Shown piece by piece: positions 6,920 through 14,530 of a DNA stretch of 21,126 nt. Each line of letters opens with the position of its first letter. The stretch's first letter is position 1. A program made the translations under genes and the position numbers. The notes below the pieces were generated by a model. It made no database searches. It worked only from the letters and a program-made list of their open reading frames with translations, and was not told the DNA's origin. The stretch lies in contig JACQED010000147.1 in assembly GCA_016200785.1 (NCBI GenBank), positions 1 through 21,126 of the forward strand, read 5' to 3'. The DNA comes from Chloroflexota bacterium (GTDB taxonomy: Bacteria; Chloroflexota; Anaerolineae; Anaerolineales; JACQED01).

Positions 6920-8157
6920 GTGCGTTGACTGGCGTCCGGTTCCCGTGTGCCGTTCTTTGACGCCCACGCTCTTCGTCTCATCTCCGGCGTTTCCAGGTTG
7001 CGCGGAATGACCACCGTGAAGCGTGTGCCGGACTCGCTCTCGCTGAGCAGGTTCTTGACGAGGATCTTCCCGTTGTGCGCCTCCATGATTTTCTTGGCGA
7101 TGGAAAGGCCGAGGCCCGCACCCGGCGTCTCGCCCGCGTTGTCGCCACGGAAGAAATCCTCGAAGATGTGCGGCATGTCGTCTGGCGGAATCCCGGGACC
7201 TTGGTCCTCGACCTCGAAATACAGTTTATCGCACTCATACCACGCGCGGAAAGTCACGACGCTGTGAGGTGGCGCGAACTTGATCGCGTTGCTCAACAGG
7301 TTGGTAAGCACCTGCCGCATTCGCCGCCGCGCGCCCACGATCGGCTCGAATTTCTCCGGCGGTTCGACTTTGATACGAACCCCTTTCTCAGCCGCCGTCA
7401 GCCGTACATCTTCGATTGACTCCGTTCCGACCTCGCCGGGGTCGAACCATTCGAAGTCAGCCTGGATTTGCTCCGGGCGCATTCGGGCCAGGTCCACCAC
7501 GTCGCCGATGAGCGCGCGCAGGTCGGTCACTCGCAAGATACTGCGCTTGACCATGCGCTGCTGTTTTTCGTTGAGTTCGCCGGCGAAGCCGCCGAGCATC
7601 GTTTGCAGGTAGTTCTCAATCGCCGCCAGCGGCGAGCGCAGTTCGTGGGACACAATGGAAAGGAAGTAGGCCAGCGTGTCGGTGGCGTGCCGGTAGCGGT
7701 CACCGGTGAGCGCGGCCAGCGTGCTCATCACTGTGAGTCCCGCCACCGGGTGCATTTCCAGGTAGGCGCGCAAGGGCGGGCCGTCCACCCGAATGACGCG
7801 CGTCGGCTCGACGCACAGGGCCGAAGTGGAATACACGTGAGGCGTGACCAGCGCCGAGAAGCCGGCCATCTTGCCCGGCTCGATGTAGCCGATGGTGGCG
7901 TTGCGTGGCGTGGAGTGCCGACCGATTTGGATTTTCTTTTCGAGGGCGAGTTTGCCTCGCACGACGATGAACAATTCCTCGGCGGGCGCGTCCTCGGCCA
8001 GCACGACATCGCCCTCCTGGTACGATTCCTCGCGGCAGAACTCGGCAATGGTCACCAGGTCTTCGTCGGCGAGGTTGCCGAAGATTTCTGAGCGGCGCAG
8101 GCGTTCGGCGGTGACCGAGAAGGTGAAAGAGTGACCGAGCGATGGAGTGCCAAGCAT
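6916..8157 (-). CDS. Soluble sensor histidine kinase with N-terminal cyclic-nucleotide-binding-like domain
   Basis: 413 residues with no membrane segment. Residues about 20-140 look like a Crp/FNR-type cNMP-binding beta-barrel (FGNLADEDLVTIAEF, QEGDVVLAEDAPAEELFIVVRGKLAL). A HisKA domain follows with SIVSHELRSPLAA (phospho-acceptor His171). HATPase_c motifs are N box NLLSNAIKF (286-294), G1 DQGPGIP (318-324), F box FEDFFRG (332-338) and G2 GAGLGLSI (346-353), all intact. It starts 34 bp after the response-regulator stop and overlaps the HdrA1 start (ATGA), so it is part of the operon and is the likely partner of the regulator at 8192-8587. The ligand is unknown. A redox or nucleotide signal controlling the bifurcating enzymes is a guess. 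Confidence 0.92.
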   Translation of the reverse strand: MLGTPSLGHSFTFSVTAERLRRSEIFGNLADEDLVTIAEFCREESYQEGDVVLAEDAPAEELFIVVRGKLALEKKIQIGRHSTPRNATIGYIEPGKMAGFSALVTPHVYSTSALCVEPTRVIRVDGPPLRAYLEMHPVAGLTVMSTLAALTGDRYRHATDTLAYFLSIVSHELRSPLAAIENYLQTMLGGFAGELNEKQQRMVKRSILRVTDLRALIGDVVDLARMRPEQIQADFEWFDPGEVGTESIEDVRLTAAEKGVRIKVEPPEKFEPIVGARRRMRQVLTNLLSNAIKFAPPHSVVTFRAWYECDKLYFEVEDQGPGIPPDDMPHIFEDFFRGDNAGETPGAGLGLSIAKKIMEAHNGKILVKNLLSESESGTRFTVVIPRNLETPEMRRRAWASKNGTREPDASQRT

Positions 8158-8191
8158 GGCTCGTATCCGCTCTGCTGTTCAGGCAGAATGC

Positions 8192-8587
8192 CTACGCATG
8201 CGTCTTGAGCAGTTTCTCCACGCGCTGAAGCAACTCGGCCGGCCTGGCCGGTTTTTGAACGTAGTCCTGCACGTCCATCGCCAGCCCCACTTCGAGTTCG
8301 TAGCGTCGGCGGCTGGCGTCTTCGATGACAGTCGTCAACACCATGATCGGCAGGTCGGCGTTCTCCGGGTCACTGCGCAACTCGCGGATCACGCCCCAGC
8401 CATCCATCCGGGGCATCAGCAGGTCGAGGATGAGCAGGTCTGGCCGCTCCTCATTGATCAGCGCCAGGCACTGCTTGCCATCGCGCGCCGTCGCCAGGCG
8501 ATACGGCCGGCTGCCGAGGATTGTGAGAAGGTTTTCCAGAATGTCGGGGTCGTCGTCGGTGATGACGATGTAGGGTTGCTTGTCCAT
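8192..8587 (-). CDS. Single-domain response regulator (receiver only)
   Basis: 131 residues, CheY-like. The acidic pocket is DDD at 11-13, the phospho-acceptor is Asp55 in LLILDLLMPRMDGW, Thr85/86 follow in MVLTT, and Lys112 sits in the YVQKP motif. The protein ends right after the receiver, so there is no DNA-binding or enzymatic output domain. Its ATG overlaps the mvhD2 stop by one base (TGATG), implying coupled translation. The kinase follows 34 bp downstream. Such regulators act by protein-protein contact or within a phosphorelay. A direct action on the neighbouring HdrA/MvhD proteins would be new and is only suggested by the overlap. Confidence 0.93.
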   Translation of the reverse strand: MDKQPYIVITDDDPDILENLLTILGSRPYRLATARDGKQCLALINEERPDLLILDLLMPRMDGWGVIRELRSDPENADLPIMVLTTVIEDASRRRYELEVGLAMDVQDYVQKPARPAELLQRVEKLLKTHA

Positions 8588-9015
8588 CAGTCGCTGCCAT
8601 CCCCTTTCAAAGGATTCGGCCCCATTTGCTTGATCTCCGCTGTGATCTCGGCGGCGGAGAAAGCGAATTGGCCGCCCATCGCAGAGGACAGGTTGATCAT
8701 CTGGACGCGGCGGCCCTCCAGGCCGACCTGCTCCAGCAATTTCTGGGCGTATTCGACTCGCCTTCGGGCGTTGAGATTACCCTCCAGGTAATGACAATCA
8801 CCCTCCAGTCAACCCGCCACCAGCACTCCGTCGGCGCCGTCCTCGAACGCGCGCAGGACGTACAGCACGTCGAGTTTGCCGGTGCAAGGTAACTCGACGA
8901 TCTTGACTGCCGTCGGGTATTCCAGCCGCATTGAACCGGCGAGGTCGGCCGCCGCGTAAGCGCAGTAGTGGCAACAGAAGGCGACGATGTTTGGCTCAAA
9001 TCCGTTTTCGCTCAA
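8587..9015 (-). CDS. mvhD: MvhD-type iron-sulfur subunit, copy 2, selenocysteine-containing (TGA read-through)
   Basis: 142 residues if the in-frame TGA at 8809-8811 (codon 69) is read as selenocysteine. The frame before it ends DGVLVAG and the frame after it begins LEGDCHY. Copy 1 reads DGVMVAG-Cys-LEGDCHY, so the TGA sits exactly at a conserved Cys. After the TGA, 73 uninterrupted family-like codons run to a stop overlapping the response-regulator ATG. A hairpin with stem ATTACC/GGTAAT and loop TGGAG begins 16 bases after the TGA. Other ligands present: Cys14, 15, 18, 44, 74. The start is TTG at 9015 with GGAG six bases upstream. Selenocysteine forms of MvhD (VhuD) are known in methanogens. 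selA/selB/selC/selD are not in this window. Confidence 0.9.
8776..8811 (-). promoter_or_regulatory. Candidate bacterial SECIS element of mvhD2
   Basis: On the minus strand, TGA (8811-8809) is followed by a 6-bp perfect stem ATTACC (8792-8787) / GGTAAT (8781-8776) closing a 5-base loop TGGAG. The loop starts 22 bases after the TGA and has G as its second base. This fits the general bacterial SECIS description: apical loop roughly 16-37 nt from the UGA, with a G in the first two loop positions. Thermodynamic folding was not computed. Confidence 0.7.
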
Positions 9016-9024
9016 GGGAGTCTC

Positions 9025-9055
9025 CAGTAGTCAGTAGCCAGTAGTCGGTAGTCAG
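9025..9055. repeat. Left 31-base inverted repeat (CAGTAGTCAG type)
   Basis: It matches the reverse complement of 9331-9361 at 27 of 31 positions by eye. Together the two copies bracket the decayed four-helix-bundle gene. It lies just upstream of the mvhD2 start. Confidence 0.85.
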
Positions 9056-9067
9056 ATGGTCCGACTA

Positions 9068-9293
9068 CTACTTCGAGAGGCTTCTGCTGAGGCCGACGAT
9101 CATGGCGGCGATTTCGTCCGCCTCTCGAGTCAGGGCATCCGCTCGTTGGTCAGCACAATAACCCAACCTGCGGCCGATTTCCAAGCCAGTCATTACCTCT
9201 TAGCACGATCGCAACGCTATGCGCAAGAAGCGCCGAAATTCCGGGTCAGAGCCGCTGCCACACCTTCAGCTCTCGGAACTTATACACGATCAT
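9068..9293 (-). pseudogene. Decayed four-helix-bundle protein (23S rRNA intervening-sequence / S23 family)
   Basis: The start reads MIVYKFRELKVWQRL and then stops at TGA; this matches the family opening (FRELKVWQ-). In another frame, EFRRFLRIALRSC-stop-EVMTGLEIGRRLGYC is followed by DQRADALTREADEIAAMIV and GLSRSLSK, ending at TAG (9068-9070). That is the family C-terminal helix region. The central part (the usual LT-Q-RRAA-SIP-NIAEG stretch) is missing, so the copy has an internal deletion, a frameshift and nonsense codons. An AAGGAGG site lies just before the start. It sits between 31-base inverted repeats at the hdrA2-mvhD2 junction. Confidence 0.75.
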
Positions 9294-12200
9294 CCTCCTT
9301 GACAGAAGTCAGTAGACGCCAGGCAGCGATCTGACTACTGACGACTGGCGACTGATTACTGAACAGCGCATCAATCTTCGGCAGCATTTCTAAGTCCCGG
9401 TAGTGCCTCAACTGAATCGCTTTGGCCGGGCATTCGGCGGCGCAGATGCCGCAGCCGTGGCACATGGCCGGCTCGATGAACGCCGCGCCGACGATGTTCC
9501 CCACGCCGGTGTAGGGGGCGGCCCCTTGTGTCGCCACCACCTTCGGCACGTCGTAGGGACAGGCCCGCACGCAGGTGAGACAGCCGACGCACTTGGCGGC
9601 ATCCACGACAGCGACGCACGCATTGGTCAGCGTGCTGTCTTGTGACAGGATAATCGCCGCCCGGGCCGCCGCCGCCTGCGCTTGGACGATGGTCTCGTCT
9701 AGGAATTTGGGATAGTGCGCGACACCGGCCATGAACAGGCCATCCGAGGCGAAGTCCACCGGGCGCAGTTTGGGGTGCGCCTCCAGGAAAAAGCCGTCCA
9801 TGTCCAGCGGGACTTTCAGCCGGGAGGCCAATTCGCGCGCACCCTTCGGCGGCACGATCGGTGTGCTCAACACGAGCAAGTCCGGGCGCAGTTCAACGTC
9901 CATCCCCAGAATTGGTTCCCAAACGCGGACGGTGATTGGTAATTGGTTATTGGTAATTGCTTCCGGCCCGGCGCTTTGGAGTTTGGAGTTTGACGTTTGA
10001 AGTTCGACCACTGGCTTTCGGTCAAACTCATATCGTATGAACCGCTCGCCCTGCCGTCTTGCTTCGGTGTAGAGCCGCTCTTTGAAACCATAGGTGCGGA
10101 TGTCACGATAGACGATCGTCACGTCCGCTCTCGGATTGAGAGCTTTCAGCCGGAGCGCGTTCTTGAGCGCGGTCGAACAACACAGCCGGGAGCAGAATTT
10201 CTCGCCGGGGCCGATACATTGGATCATGACAACCGAGTTTGGAATTTGGAGTTTGGAGTTTGAAGTTGCCAGGATGGCTTCGAATTCCAACTGCGTCACA
10301 ATTTGCGGGTTTGTGCCGTAGCCGTATTCGCGCCCCTTGTACTCCATGCCGCCAGTGGCAACGATCGTCGCGCCGTGCTGAACTTGGAAGGTCTGACCGT
10401 CGCGCCGTAGAGTGGAGGCGAAATTGCCTTTGAAGCCGCCGGTCTCAACCAATTCGGTCTGTAGATGCACGCTGATGAGCGGGTTGCCTGTCACCCGTTC
10501 GACCAGTTCAGCCAAGTAGTCCTGCGGGCTCTTCTCGTCGCCGTGAAAGAAGCGTAAGTGGCGCAGGTTGCCGCCGAGCTGACCGTCACGTTCGACGAGA
10601 TGCACCGGGAAGCCTTGCCCGGCGAGGCTGAGCGCGGCGTTCATGCCCGCGGCTCCGCCGCCGATGATCAGGGCCGAGTGCTTGGTGGGTACTTCCGAGG
10701 TTCTCAAGGGTTCGAGTTCAGCCGCCCGCGCCGCCGCCATCCGTACTAGCGTCTTGGCCTTCGCCGTCGCGCCATCCCAGTCGCTCGGATGCACCCACGA
10801 GCATTGATTGCGGATGTTCGCCATTTCGAACAGGTACGGGTTGAGGCCGGCCTGTCGAATGGCATCTTGAAACAGCGGCTCGTGCGTGCGGGGCGTGCAG
10901 GAAGCGACGACCACGCGGTTGAGGTCCAGTTCCTTCACGCGTTCGACAATCTGCTGGATGCTGTCTTGCGAGCACGTGTAGAGTTTGTCTTCGGCATGGA
11001 CGACGCCGGGAAGCGATCTGGCCCACTCGGCCACGCCGGGCACGTCGAGATAGCCGCCGATATTCGACCCGCAGTGACAGACAAACACACCGATGCGCGC
11101 CTCTTCGCCGCCGACGTCGCGCTCCGGCGCGTATTCGCGCGGTCGGGTGAGCGTGTGCCGCGCCGGGGACAACTGGCGCGCCGCCGCCGCCGCCGCGCCT
11201 GAGGCCTCCATCACCGTTTCGGGAATGTCCTTCTGTTCGCGGAACGGCCCGGCGACGTAGATGCCCGGCCGGCTGGACTGAAGCGGGTCGAAGAACGTCG
11301 TGTGGCAAAAGCCATAGGGGTCGAGTTCGATCCCGAGGTCGCGCCCGAGTTGCTTGACCGAGTCGGAGATTTCCATGCCGACGGAGAGGACGACGAGGTC
11401 GAATGGTTCTTCGATGACGGTTGGCCGATGGCCGGTGGCCGATGGCTGATGGTCATCGGCTATCTGCCATAGGCTATCTGCCGTCTGCCAGCGGATGATG
11501 AGGTGGTGAGTTTGCGGGTCCTCCTTCAACGTCGAGATGCGGCAGCGGGTGTACTTCACGCCGTACTTCACTTCCGCGCGCCGGTAATACTCCTCGTAGC
11601 CTTTGCTGAAGGCCCGCGTGTCCATAAAGAACACGCGGCATTGCACCTGTCCGTCACGGCCCTCGGCTTTGGCGTGCTCGACGGCCATGATCGCTTCTTT
11701 GGCCGCGTACATACAGCAGACGGATGAGCAGTAGTCGTGTGTCTGGTCGCGGCTGCCGACGCATTGCAGGAAGGCGATCTTCTTCGGGCTGGCCCCGTCC
11801 GAAGGACGCTTGACGTGGCCGGCGGTCGGGCCGGAGGCCGAGAGCAGCCGCTCGAATTGCAGTGAGGTGACGACGTTCGGGAAGCGCCCGAAGCCGAACT
11901 CTTGCGATAATTTCGCGTTGTAAGTCTGATAGCCCGGCGCGAGGATCACCGCCCCCACGCTGACTTCCTCGATCCGCTCGACCTCGTCGTGATTGATCGC
12001 CTTCGGGCCGCAAACGTAAACGCACGAGAGACACTCGGAGCAAATCTCGTTGCGAACGAGTTTCTGTTCGACCTCGGGCCGAGTCATCTTGACGACCGGC
12101 AGATCAGGCGCGAACTTCGGTTCGAGCGGCTCGCCGGAAAGATAGCGATGCATCGTCGCCGCAACCTTGTGGCCGGCGGCGACGGCCTCGATGACGAATG

Positions 12201-13926
12201 CCGTGCCAGTCGTCGCGTCGCCCGCCGCGAACACGCCGGGGCGCGTGGCGGCGAATGTGTTGGGATTGACGGCGATGGTAGATTGCCGCGTGATGCCCAC
12301 ACCCGCATCGTCGGGAATGAATGCGAGACCGGCGCGCTGGCCGATGGAGAAGATCACCGTATCGCACGCGATGACGTGCTCGGAGTTCGGCTCGGTTTCA
12401 AGCGCCAGTTTCCCGTCAGAGTCGAATTCCATGAACGTCACATTCACGCACTCGACGCCCGTCACCCGCTGCTCGTCGCCTTCCAGAATTCGCTTGAACG
12501 AACGGGCCGGGTACATCGTCACGCCTTCGGCCTCGGCTTCCTCGATCTCCCACGAGTGTGCCGGCATCTTCTCGCGCGATTCGAGACAGGCCATCGCCAC
12601 CGAGGCCGCGCCGAGTCGGACGGCAGTGCGGGCGCAGTCAATGGCGACGTTGCCGCCGCCCAAGACCAGCACGCGCCGGTTCAATATCAAACTCCCAACG
12701 TCAAACTTCAAACTGTCGCTGTTGAAATTTGGATTTTGAAGTTTGGAATTTGGAGTTTGAATTTCCGCAAGACGCACGTCGCGAAGAAACTTCGTATTCA
12801 CCAGCACGTCCGGCAAATCCGCGCCCGGTATTGGCAGTTTCTTGCCCTCGTGCGCGCCCACGGCGATCAGCACGGAGTCGTAGCCCTGCGCGAACAGGTC
12901 GTCGAGGTTGTCCACCGTCGTGTTGAGGCGCAGGTCAACGCCGAGGTCCACGATGTCCTGCACTTCTCGATCCACAATCGCCGATGGCAGGCGATATTCT
13001 GGGACGCCGACGCGAAGCATTCCACCGGCAACCGGCAAGGCCTCGAACACGGTCACGCTATAGCCAAGCGTCACGAGGTCTTTCGCCGCCGTCAGGCCGC
13101 ACGGCCCCGCGCCGATGATCGCGACTCTCTGCCGGCGAGTCTGTGGCATGCGCCCAACGGGTTCGGCCTCCTTTGAGAACGCCCAATCTGCGACGAAGCG
13201 CTTGAGCGCGTGGATGTTCAGTGGCTCGTCAACCAGATTTCGATTGCAGGCGAGTTCACAGCGATGATTGCAGATGCGCCCGCAGATGCCGGGGAAGGGG
13301 TTGTCTTCTTTAATAACACGCAGCGCGTCGGCGTAGCGGCCCTCGCGGATGAGCGCGATGTAGCCCTGCGCGCGCTGGCCGGCGGGGCAGGCGTCGCGGC
13401 ACGGGGCAATGCCTTTCTTCTCGATGGCGTAGGCGGCTGGGATCGCCTGCGGGTACAGCCGGTACGCGGCGCGGCGCGGCGCGAGGCCCTCGTTGAACTC
13501 GTCGGGCAAGACGATGGGGCAGACTTTCTCGCAGTCGCCGCAACCGACGCATTTGAGTGGATCGATATAGCGCGGCTTGCGGCGCACCCGCGCGGTGAAG
13601 TTGCCCGCTTCGCCCTCGACGCCGACCACCTCGGTATTGGTCAGTATTTCGATGTTGAGGTGGCGGCCCGTCTCGACGAGTTTGGGGGAGATGGTGCACA
13701 TCGCGCAGTCGTTGGTGGGGAAGGTCTTGTCCAACTGCGCCATGTGCCCGCCGATGGCCGACTTGCTTTCGACGAGATAGACTTTGAAGCCCTGCTCGGC
13801 GAGGTCGAGGCTGGCTTGCATCCCGGCGATGCCGCCGCCGACGACCATCACCGCCCCCACGGGGCCGCGCGCCCGATCCTGACTAACTATGTCCGAAATT
13901 GGAATGAAGGCAGACTGACCGGGCAC
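9280..13926 (-). CDS. hdrA: HdrA-NfnB/GltD fusion flavoprotein, copy 2 (double HdrA with ferredoxin domains)
   Basis: 1548 residues from the GTG at 13926, chosen because GGGGAGGAG lies 7 bases upstream; an in-frame ATG at 13983 has no good ribosome site. It has the HdrA1 architecture: FAD loop GGGIAGM (30-36), FPTNDCAMC, CVGCGDCEKVCP (126-137), GltD/NfnB-like insert (CRDACPA 176-182, C219/C223/C227, GAGPCGLTAA, LGGGNVAIDCAR 422-433, AAGDATTG), CSECLSCVYVC (629-639), QCVGSRD...CSSVCCMYAAKEA (721-745), second half from IGVFVCHCG (945), FAD loop GGGAAGM (1089-1095), and [4Fe-4S] motifs at 1446-1457 and 1489-1500. The middle cluster motif has fewer cysteines than in HdrA1. The last ~23 residues (from SPVVSSQ) come from the inserted repeat and four-helix-bundle element. 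Five repeat-coded insertions lie inside. Likely bifurcating partner of MvhD2. Confidence 0.9.
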   Translation of the reverse strand: MPGQSAFIPISDIVSQDRARGPVGAVMVVGGGIAGMQASLDLAEQGFKVYLVESKSAIGGHMAQLDKTFPTNDCAMCTISPKLVETGRHLNIEILTNTEVVGVEGEAGNFTARVRRKPRYIDPLKCVGCGDCEKVCPIVLPDEFNEGLAPRRAAYRLYPQAIPAAYAIEKKGIAPCRDACPAGQRAQGYIALIREGRYADALRVIKEDNPFPGICGRICNHRCELACNRNLVDEPLNIHALKRFVADWAFSKEAEPVGRMPQTRRQRVAIIGAGPCGLTAAKDLVTLGYSVTVFEALPVAGGMLRVGVPEYRLPSAIVDREVQDIVDLGVDLRLNTTVDNLDDLFAQGYDSVLIAVGAHEGKKLPIPGADLPDVLVNTKFLRDVRLAEIQTPNSKLQNPNFNSDSLKFDVGSLILNRRVLVLGGGNVAIDCARTAVRLGAASVAMACLESREKMPAHSWEIEEAEAEGVTMYPARSFKRILEGDEQRVTGVECVNVTFMEFDSDGKLALETEPNSEHVIACDTVIFSIGQRAGLAFIPDDAGVGITRQSTIAVNPNTFAATRPGVFAAGDATTGTAFVIEAVAAGHKVAATMHRYLSGEPLEPKFAPDLPVVKMTRPEVEQKLVRNEICSECLSCVYVCGPKAINHDEVERIEEVSVGAVILAPGYQTYNAKLSQEFGFGRFPNVVTSLQFERLLSASGPTAGHVKRPSDGASPKKIAFLQCVGSRDQTHDYCSSVCCMYAAKEAIMAVEHAKAEGRDGQVQCRVFFMDTRAFSKGYEEYYRRAEVKYGVKYTRCRISTLKEDPQTHHLIIRWQTADSLWQIADDHQPSATGHRPTVIEEPFDLVVLSVGMEISDSVKQLGRDLGIELDPYGFCHTTFFDPLQSSRPGIYVAGPFREQKDIPETVMEASGAAAAAARQLSPARHTLTRPREYAPERDVGGEEARIGVFVCHCGSNIGGYLDVPGVAEWARSLPGVVHAEDKLYTCSQDSIQQIVERVKELDLNRVVVASCTPRTHEPLFQDAIRQAGLNPYLFEMANIRNQCSWVHPSDWDGATAKAKTLVRMAAARAAELEPLRTSEVPTKHSALIIGGGAAGMNAALSLAGQGFPVHLVERDGQLGGNLRHLRFFHGDEKSPQDYLAELVERVTGNPLISVHLQTELVETGGFKGNFASTLRRDGQTFQVQHGATIVATGGMEYKGREYGYGTNPQIVTQLEFEAILATSNSKLQIPNSVVMIQCIGPGEKFCSRLCCSTALKNALRLKALNPRADVTIVYRDIRTYGFKERLYTEARRQGERFIRYEFDRKPVVELQTSNSKLQSAGPEAITNNQLPITVRVWEPILGMDVELRPDLLVLSTPIVPPKGARELASRLKVPLDMDGFFLEAHPKLRPVDFASDGLFMAGVAHYPKFLDETIVQAQAAAARAAIILSQDSTLTNACVAVVDAAKCVGCLTCVRACPYDVPKVVATQGAAPYTGVGNIVGAAFIEPAMCHGCGICAAECPAKAIQLRHYRDLEMLPKIDALFSNQSPVVSSQIAAWRLLTSVKEDDRV
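9331..9361. repeat. Right 31-base inverted repeat (CTGACTACTG type)
   Basis: Imperfect reverse complement of 9025-9055. It is read through by hdrA2 and codes for part of its C-terminal tail (NQSPVVSSQ). Confidence 0.85.
9508..9535. repeat. GTAGGGGGCGGCCCC-type insertion in HdrA2 between its two C-terminal ferredoxin motifs
   Basis: It encodes TQGAAPY in VVATQGAAPYTGVGN, where HdrA1 has MANVTGVGN. The start resembles the palindrome at 17387-17411 in HdrA3 but has lost the second arm. Confidence 0.6.
9931..10012. repeat. In-frame repeat insertion in HdrA2 (site delta)
   Basis: ATTGGTAATTGGTTATTGG units, a GC-rich spacer, then TTTGGAGTTTGGAGTTTG units. It encodes about residues 1307-1332, before VRVWEPIL. 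Confidence 0.8.
10231..10272. repeat. In-frame repeat insertion in HdrA2 (site gamma)
   Basis: TTTGGAATTTGGAGTTTGG units encode TSNSKLQIPN (1221-1230), just before SVVMIQCIGP. Confidence 0.8.
11416..11492. repeat. In-frame repeat-like insertion in HdrA2 (site beta)
   Basis: GGCCGATGGC / GGCTATCTGCC units encode about 813-837 (QTADSLWQIADDHQPSATG), before TVIEEPFDL. Confidence 0.65.
12673..12771. repeat. In-frame inverted repeat insertion in HdrA2 (site alpha)
   Basis: The left arm has ATCAAACTCCCAACG-like units and the right arm GAAGTTTGGAATTTGGAG-like units around a GTCGCTGTTG spacer. It encodes about residues 386-418, directly before RVLVLGGGNVAID. Confidence 0.8.
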
Positions 13927-14004
13927 GACGATGCTCCTCCCCAGCAAGTTGAGGCCGAAGGGGGGTTCGGCCAGATGAAGCATACGCCCCCCGCCCGCAA
14001 CGGG

Positions 14005-14055
14005 TGAGTGCTAAATGTCACCCGCCTGCTTGACAAGTTTCATCGGAAATGGAAT
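14005..14055 (-). promoter_or_regulatory. Upstream element of hdrA2 shared with hdrA3
   Basis: On the minus strand the sequence contains CGATGAAACTTGTCAAG and TGACATTTAGCACT. The region upstream of hdrA3 (18269-18318) has CGATGAACCTCGTCAAG and TGACATTCAGCACT at nearly the same spacing. It probably contains the promoter and/or an operator; the hexamers cannot be assigned with confidence. Confidence 0.5.
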
Positions 14056-14109
14056 GAAGTAAAAGTATTCGGAGGAAGAGATACGGATTTCGGGAACGAA
14101 TTTTCTGGA

Positions 14110-14521
14110 TTGACTCTTCAGGATTCGGGTGTAGAGTCAAATCAGGCGAAGCACCTGAACAACCGCAAGCGCAACGGAGAGGCCATCAGCTCCAGCCCTA
14201 AAGCCGAAAGAACATCTGCATAAGATGTGTCGTGCGAGCGGAAGATGAAGTGGGAGGGAAGTCAGAATCTTTCAATCACGCGATAGCAGTTCCAAGACCC
14301 ATCGGCTGGCGCTCCCCATCTCAGGCAAGACCGGCAGCGGTTTCGTCGGACACTGTCGAATGATGAGTCGGACGGTCAGGCGAAGCGGAAGAGAGCAATC
14401 TCGACGGCAGAGCCGAAGACGGCCGCAGAACGTCGTCTGAGAAGTTGCAATTAATCGAACGGTTGAAACAGGACTTCGCTTAGAATCCACCACGGATGCG
14501 GCCGTGGTGGATTTGTTTTTT
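14110..14521 (+). ncRNA. Possible plus-strand structured RNA ending at an intrinsic terminator
   Basis: TTGACT (14110-14115), 16 bases, then TAGAGT (14132-14137) is a possible promoter. The following ~380 bases lack a gene, contain small hairpins and end in a 12-bp-stem terminator on the same strand. I could not match it to RNase P, tmRNA, SRP RNA or a riboswitch I know. The boundaries are guesses. Confidence 0.3.
14484..14521 (+). terminator. Intrinsic terminator, plus strand
   Basis: Stem AATCCACCACGG (14484-14495) / CCGTGGTGGATT (14502-14513), 6-base loop, followed by a T-rich run through 14521. There is no T-run on the minus side, so it serves plus-strand transcription. No plus-strand gene is recognised upstream. 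Confidence 0.8.
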
Positions 14522-14530
14522 GCGCGCCTC

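Noticed and set aside
6203..8091. Plus-strand frames of 241 and 207 codons
   Set aside because: Antisense to HdrA1 and the histidine kinase; no recognisable domain and no ribosome site.
8809..8811. TGA as a nonsense mutation or sequencing error splitting mvhD2
   Set aside because: The downstream frame is intact and family-like, the TGA replaces a conserved Cys, and a SECIS-like hairpin follows.
9056..9334. 92-codon plus-strand open frame
   Set aside because: It reads across the decayed four-helix-bundle gene on the opposite strand and into the inverted repeat.
11989..13176. 395-codon plus-strand open frame
   Set aside because: Antisense to hdrA2, low-complexity R/H/A/G-rich translation without domains.
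13927..13983. ATG at 13983 as the hdrA2 start
   Set aside because: It adds 19 residues with no homology and has no clear ribosome site; the GTG at 13926 has GGGGAGGAG seven bases upstream.
14006..14014. GAGTGCTAA as part of a CIRCE heat-shock operator
   Set aside because: Only one arm is present; no TTAGCACTC partner lies nine bases away.
14008..14223. 71-codon plus-strand open frame
   Set aside because: It overlaps the conserved hdrA2 upstream element, lacks a ribosome site and has no recognisable features.
14444..14469. CRISPR-repeat-like sequence ending GGTTGAAAC
   Set aside because: A single copy with no spacer/repeat periodicity and no cas genes nearby.
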